A stretch of DNA of 24,464 nt from an uncultured Eubacterium sp. (GTDB taxonomy: Bacteria; Bacillota; Clostridia; Lachnospirales; Lachnospiraceae), in the NCBI RefSeq assembly GCF_934295145.1, contig NZ_CAKRAS010000047.1, forward strand, positions 1 to 24,464. The letters run 5' to 3'. The notes under the pieces were generated by a model. It made no database searches and was not told the DNA's origin. It worked only from the letters and a program-made list of their open reading frames with translations. The position numbers and the translations under genes were made by a program. This document shows, one piece after another, positions 23,695-24,464 of the stretch (the first letter of the stretch is position 1; each line of letters opens with the position of its first letter).

Positions 23695-24464
23695 ATGACA
23701 GATTATTATAAAGTGATAGATATGGGAGATGGCATTTATCATATTTGGGAGCCTGCAGGGGTGGCCAGTTCCCTGATCACAGGAAAAACAAAAGCATTAT
23801 TGATCGATACCGGGTACGGTTATGGGGATCTGAAATCGGTGGTTCGTTCACTGACAAATCTGCCGCTTCGGGTGGTAAATACACATTGTCATCTGGATCA
23901 TGCTGGTGGAAATTACCTTTTTCAGGAAAATCAACCAGAGTCGGATTTCTCCATCGGCATCCATCCGTATGAAGAAACAGTGTATCGACTGTATCAGACA
24001 GAACAGAAACCACTGGTCATTCAGAAAATCCTCCGGGAAAAGTCACCGGAAGAATATCCGTGGCCGAAGAATTTTGACAGGGAAAAATATCTGGAATACA
24101 AAGACTGCAAATTTGATACCCTGCAAGACGGTGAAATCATTGATTTGGGAGCGCGTAAGGTAAAAGTGATTTTCCTGCCAGGGCATACAATGGGAAGCGT
24201 GGTTTTCTTTGATGAACAGACGGGAACATTATTTTCCGGGGACAATATCAGCAACAGTCTGTGGATTCAGTTTAACCAAAGTGAAAATGTCTATCGGTTT
24301 GCGGAACATCTGAAAGAGGTACAGAGACTTCCGATTCAGAAAATCATCAGTTCCCATAAGCAGACACCATGGTCGCCGGAAATTATCCAACTGGAGTTGG
24401 ATGCGATCGCGCATATCACATTGGAAGATTCGACAACGTTTATTCATCCGCGAACAGGTGCAAG
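23695..24464 (+). CDS. Metallo-beta-lactamase-fold hydrolase (partial, runs off the right edge)
   Basis: An MBL-fold hydrolase open to the window's right end, with 256 codons present and no stop. The metal-binding motif HCHLDH is at residues 64-69 (VNTHCHLDHAGG), followed by a glyoxalase II-like LPGHTMGSVVFF (about 161-172, third histidine), FSGDN (metal-bridging aspartate, about 181-185) and SSHKQTPW near 220. These fit a two-metal hydrolase with an unknown ester, thioester or lactone substrate. GGGAGG a few bases upstream supports ATG 23695. It starts 20 bases after the LysR stop, so the two are probably co-transcribed. The 3' end is not in the window. Confidence 0.88.
   Translation, partial: MTDYYKVIDMGDGIYHIWEPAGVASSLITGKTKALLIDTGYGYGDLKSVVRSLTNLPLRVVNTHCHLDHAGGNYLFQENQPESDFSIGIHPYEETVYRLYQTEQKPLVIQKILREKSPEEYPWPKNFDREKYLEYKDCKFDTLQDGEIIDLGARKVKVIFLPGHTMGSVVFFDEQTGTLFSGDNISNSLWIQFNQSENVYRFAEHLKEVQRLPIQKIISSHKQTPWSPEIIQLELDAIAHITLEDSTTFIHPRTGA

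Overview
The window reads as a low-to-mid GC Firmicute chromosome, most likely a gut Lachnospiraceae relative. I infer this from the 23S rRNA 3' end, strong AGGAGG-type ribosome binding sites, a leucine-type T-box, many diguanylate cyclases and a phloretin-hydrolase-type enzyme known from Eubacterium ramulus. No database search was possible, so the taxonomy is inference. No complete mobile element, CRISPR array or prophage is visible.

Layout. (1) 1-441: 3' end of a 23S rRNA, tRNA-Asn, then tRNA-Cys with its own promoter and a strong terminator; no 5S rRNA follows the 23S. (2) 703-6703: three tandem cyclic-di-GMP genes, namely two membrane-anchored sensor diguanylate cyclases and one soluble response regulator carrying both HD-GYP and GGDEF domains. 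(3) 7000-9369: a PhlG/phloretin-hydrolase-like C-C hydrolase, a small membrane protein with a zinc-ribbon tail, and a LysR regulator. (4) 9648-10158: an orphan PBECR2-type nuclease-fold protein followed by a long inverted repeat. (5) 10335-13987: an ArsB/NhaD/SLC13-type permease divergent from a PrpR_N-PAS-AAA+-Fis sigma-54 activator, with a sigma-54 promoter in front of the permease. (6) 14299-15944: a broken leuA behind a leucine-type T-box. Its C-terminal leucine-sensing domain is fused to an AraC-type DNA-binding domain, and an exact 15-bp direct repeat lies upstream of its promoter. (7) 15959-17068: a VanZ-like membrane protein. (8) 17559-21055: a canonical sigma-54 promoter driving a type III CoA-transferase, an HMG-CoA-lyase-like enzyme and a MatC-like dicarboxylate permease. 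(9) 21296-24464: a MATE exporter divergent from a LysR regulator and a partial metallo-beta-lactamase-fold hydrolase.

How the parts may work together. The sigma-54 activator and the two sigma-54 promoters suggest one regulon for import, CoA activation and aldol-type cleavage of a carboxylic acid, perhaps a 3-hydroxy-3-methyl-dicarboxylate. The leuA locus looks like an enzyme-transcription factor fusion that has lost its catalytic barrel here. Two large imperfect palindromes (about 13997-14193 and 17315-17537) are related copies of one structured repeat. Their paired arms differ in sequence between copies but stay complementary within each copy. These three observations are the strongest candidates for something not yet described.
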